Shown: positions 62,263-64,000 of the stretch, one piece after another
How positions within the stretch are numbered: the first letter of the stretch is position 1
How the letters are laid out: each line of letters starts with the position of its first letter
Assembly: GCA_018136815.1 (NCBI GenBank)
Contig: CM030934.1
Span: 497,479-561,478 of the forward strand
Source: Isochrysis galbana
Lineage: Eukaryota; Haptophyta; Isochrysidales; Isochrysidaceae
Length of the DNA: 64,000 bases
Direction of reading: 5' to 3'
Program-made: the position numbers and the translations under genes
The notes under the pieces: generated by a model
Databases searched by the model: none
What the model was told of the DNA's origin: nothing
Seen by the model: only the letters and a program-made list of their open reading frames with translations

Positions 62263-64000
62263 CTGTGCCACCGTTTCGAGCGACCGCTTCTCTTCTGAAA
62301 GCATTTCTAGCTGACGCATCGTCTCTGCATTCTCGGCAGCAAGGGCGTCGGCTTGTGCCTCGGCGCGTTCGGCAGCTTCCCGCCGCTCTTGCTCGCGTGC
62401 CGATAGAGCTTCGATCTTTGAGAGGCACACAGAAGAAAGCAAGCATTCAGTCAGTTGCAGACGCGAGGAAGCTTGCGTGTGACTCAGGCGAGAGGCACCA
62501 TGTGCATCCCGGCCGACCTGACCTGCGCTCTGAGCTGTGCTTCGGCATGCCGCTGCTTCGCAAGCTCAGCCTCCTGCGCAGAAGCAGCAGCGCGACTCTC
62601 CTCGAGAGACATTTTGAGCTCGGCAAGACGTGCTTCTAGCGCATGCCGCCCTCCGACGGCTTCATGCACACGCGACTCCAGCTCGGCGTTGCGCCGCGCC
62701 ACAGCAGCGGCCTCGCTCCCAACCGCCTCGAGCTGTTGTTTTAGAGCCTCCTTTGCCGCCTGTAGAAATCGGAGGTGGAGGGGTATAGATTTACTACAAT
62801 TCTGCCGAGGCATGCAGGTGTGGGTTCGCACGATGCAAACGACAGAGTGCCCGCACGCTACACGGCATGGAGAAGCAGAGCCTTGAGTCTGCAAACCTGC
62901 TCCTCTTCGAGCTGTGACTCAAGCGCGGAGGATCTTTCTAATGCGGATGCAAGCTCCGCAGCGGCATTGCGCTTTGCCTCTTTGAGAGACTCCGCGGAGA
63001 CAAAATCGCGGCGAAAGTCCTCAAATAGCGCCTACAAAGGGGATGCGAGCAAGTCAGTAGACGAACGGGAAAGACGAGCGTGTGCGTGCCAATCGACATC
63101 TAGGATTGCGGCGTCCAAGGAGGTTGACACGCTTAAGCGCGCATCGTGCTCCTCATGTGCTACGCATCCAAGGACTGGGGTCAATACGATACGTAAGAAA
63201 GTGGCGATGCGCAAAACAGTGGCGAACCATGTGCGCCGTCGCCCACCTGATATGAAAGGAGTTGCTCCCTCAGCACCTCCGCGTCCGACGCCAACGCCGC
63301 TTTGTCATCGGCCATTTGCACAAGCAAGTTTTGCAACTTGCCAACTTGGCCCGCAGCGTCGACCTGCGTGTTCTGCGTTGGTGTCAGCTTGAGCTTGGCC
63401 ACTTCGACGCCAAACATGAGGGCATCGAGTGTATCTCGTCCAGCTGCCGAGCCTTTGATCGAAACGGGAGGGGTTGAGGACACATAGGTCAACTACAAGC
63501 CCGTGGTCCAAATGCACGCCCGCGGCTCAAGAGACCCCAGGACTCTCGCCGCCTAGCCTTCGTGTGTGGACCATTCCTCACCTGGGAGGATGGGCGCTGT
63601 GACGAGGACAGCTACCACAGCCTGGCCCGCCAATGAGGGCTGAAGCAGGCGTGTGATGGCTGAGTTGCGAAAAGGAACGACGGGCTTCTTTGCGGCTAGA
63701 TCATGGACAGCCACCTGTAAGCACGTGTGAGACAAGCGATCGACAAGGAGTGCCCTCAACACGCATGCACATCTACGCCCATGCGGCACTCATCATGGGA
63801 AGCATGTGCTTCAACCCGCCCCCGTGGCAGAGCCCAATCACCTTGAGCCAATGAAGACTCTTATTGATGGCGATGCCTTGGGATACTCTCAGCTGCGTTG
63901 AATTGAGGCTGGCAGCCTCTGAACCCGCCAGATCGACGAGTGTGAGCACCCCTGCCGACGTGTCAGTGAGCGTCTCCTTATCACCGCCGTCAGCCGCTCC
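62263..64000 (-). CDS. Kinesin heavy chain, partial (motor C-terminal half and coiled coil)
   Basis: A microtubule motor; the gene runs off the right edge, so the N-terminal motor half with the ATP P-loop is outside. Exons: 63842-64000 (open), 63582-63714, 63247-63452, 62897-63031, 62523-62759, 62263-62415; GT-AG sites and phases agree. The first shows switch II, LTLVDLAGSEAASLNSTQLR, then GIAINKSLHWLK. The second is the alpha-6 region AAKKPVVPFRNSAITRLLQP SLAGQ with the weak PFRNS in place of the usual PYRDS. The third ends the motor (RDTLDALMFGVEVAKL) and starts a coiled coil. Further exons are heptad-rich (LFEDFRRDFVSAESLKEAKR; AKEALKQQLEAVGSEAAAVA; IEALSAREQERREAAERAEA). The motor precedes the stalk, so it is an N-kinesin or internal type, but which subfamily is undecided. 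Some switch II neighbours diverge. Confidence 0.88.

Overview
This looks like nuclear DNA of a GC-rich, intron-bearing unicellular eukaryote. The best guess is a haptophyte-type alga (Prymnesium/Chrysochromulina/Emiliania-like), but this is inference from style: GC-rich Ala/Arg/Ser-rich exons, short GT-AG introns, hydrophobic N-terminal leaders of the SLSLLS type, and very abundant microsatellites and transposon debris. A pelagophyte or another GC-rich protist is not excluded. There are no operons. Single genes on both strands sit in a matrix of repeats.

Recognisable genes, left to right: a nuclear-pore membrane protein gp210/NUP210 (2.9-8.1 kb, +); a small gene of the MGQY family (9.9-10.4 kb, -) wedged between two retroelement-like ORFs; a secreted arylsulfatase with three resolved exons (14.0-16.5 kb, -); a UBE2W-like ubiquitin-conjugating enzyme with a hydrophobic leader (19.8-20.6 kb, -); a three-exon galactosyltransferase-like gene (22.8-24.4 kb, +); a small membrane-protein ORF (28.4 kb, +); a two-exon GNAT acetyltransferase with a leader (29.0-30.0 kb, +); a SMYD-like split SET methyltransferase (31.6-33.2 kb, -); a BAR-PH-PH-ArfGAP-ankyrin protein (41.3-45.7 kb, +); a YaaA/UPF0246 protein (51.7-52.6 kb, -); a large multi-pass membrane protein (56.7-59.0 kb, -); a cytochrome b561-like fragment (60.0-60.2 kb, +); and a kinesin running off the right edge (62.3-64.0 kb, -). 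Most gene starts lie right next to GA/CT-rich tracts.

The accessory sequence is the other half of the story. It holds a truncated, frameshifted LINE (10.5-12.7 kb) and a second LINE fragment (18.2-18.95 kb), a hAT-like transposase remnant (60.3-61.0 kb), and a transposon with TAAGGAGTTGAATA inverted ends inserted into a copy of another dispersed repeat (0.16-1.85 kb). It also holds a family of elements with GCCCGGTCACTCACT inverted ends and TA flanks. One member (30.26-30.80 kb) is short. Another (35.65-39.93 kb) carries about 14 tandem copies of a 204-bp unit and appears nested inside a further inverted-repeat element (35.2-40.1 kb). A 26.7-27.5 kb array repeats a near-perfect 15-bp-stem hairpin every 150-205 bp. 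Several 90-200 bp sequences recur at two or three places in the window.

The host genes do not form a pathway. They are housekeeping and trafficking functions (nuclear pore, ubiquitin, ARF signalling, microtubule motor, glycan and sulfate-ester metabolism, acetylation and methylation) scattered through repeats. Exon boundaries were read by eye from GT-AG sites and reading-phase agreement and have not been tested against transcripts.
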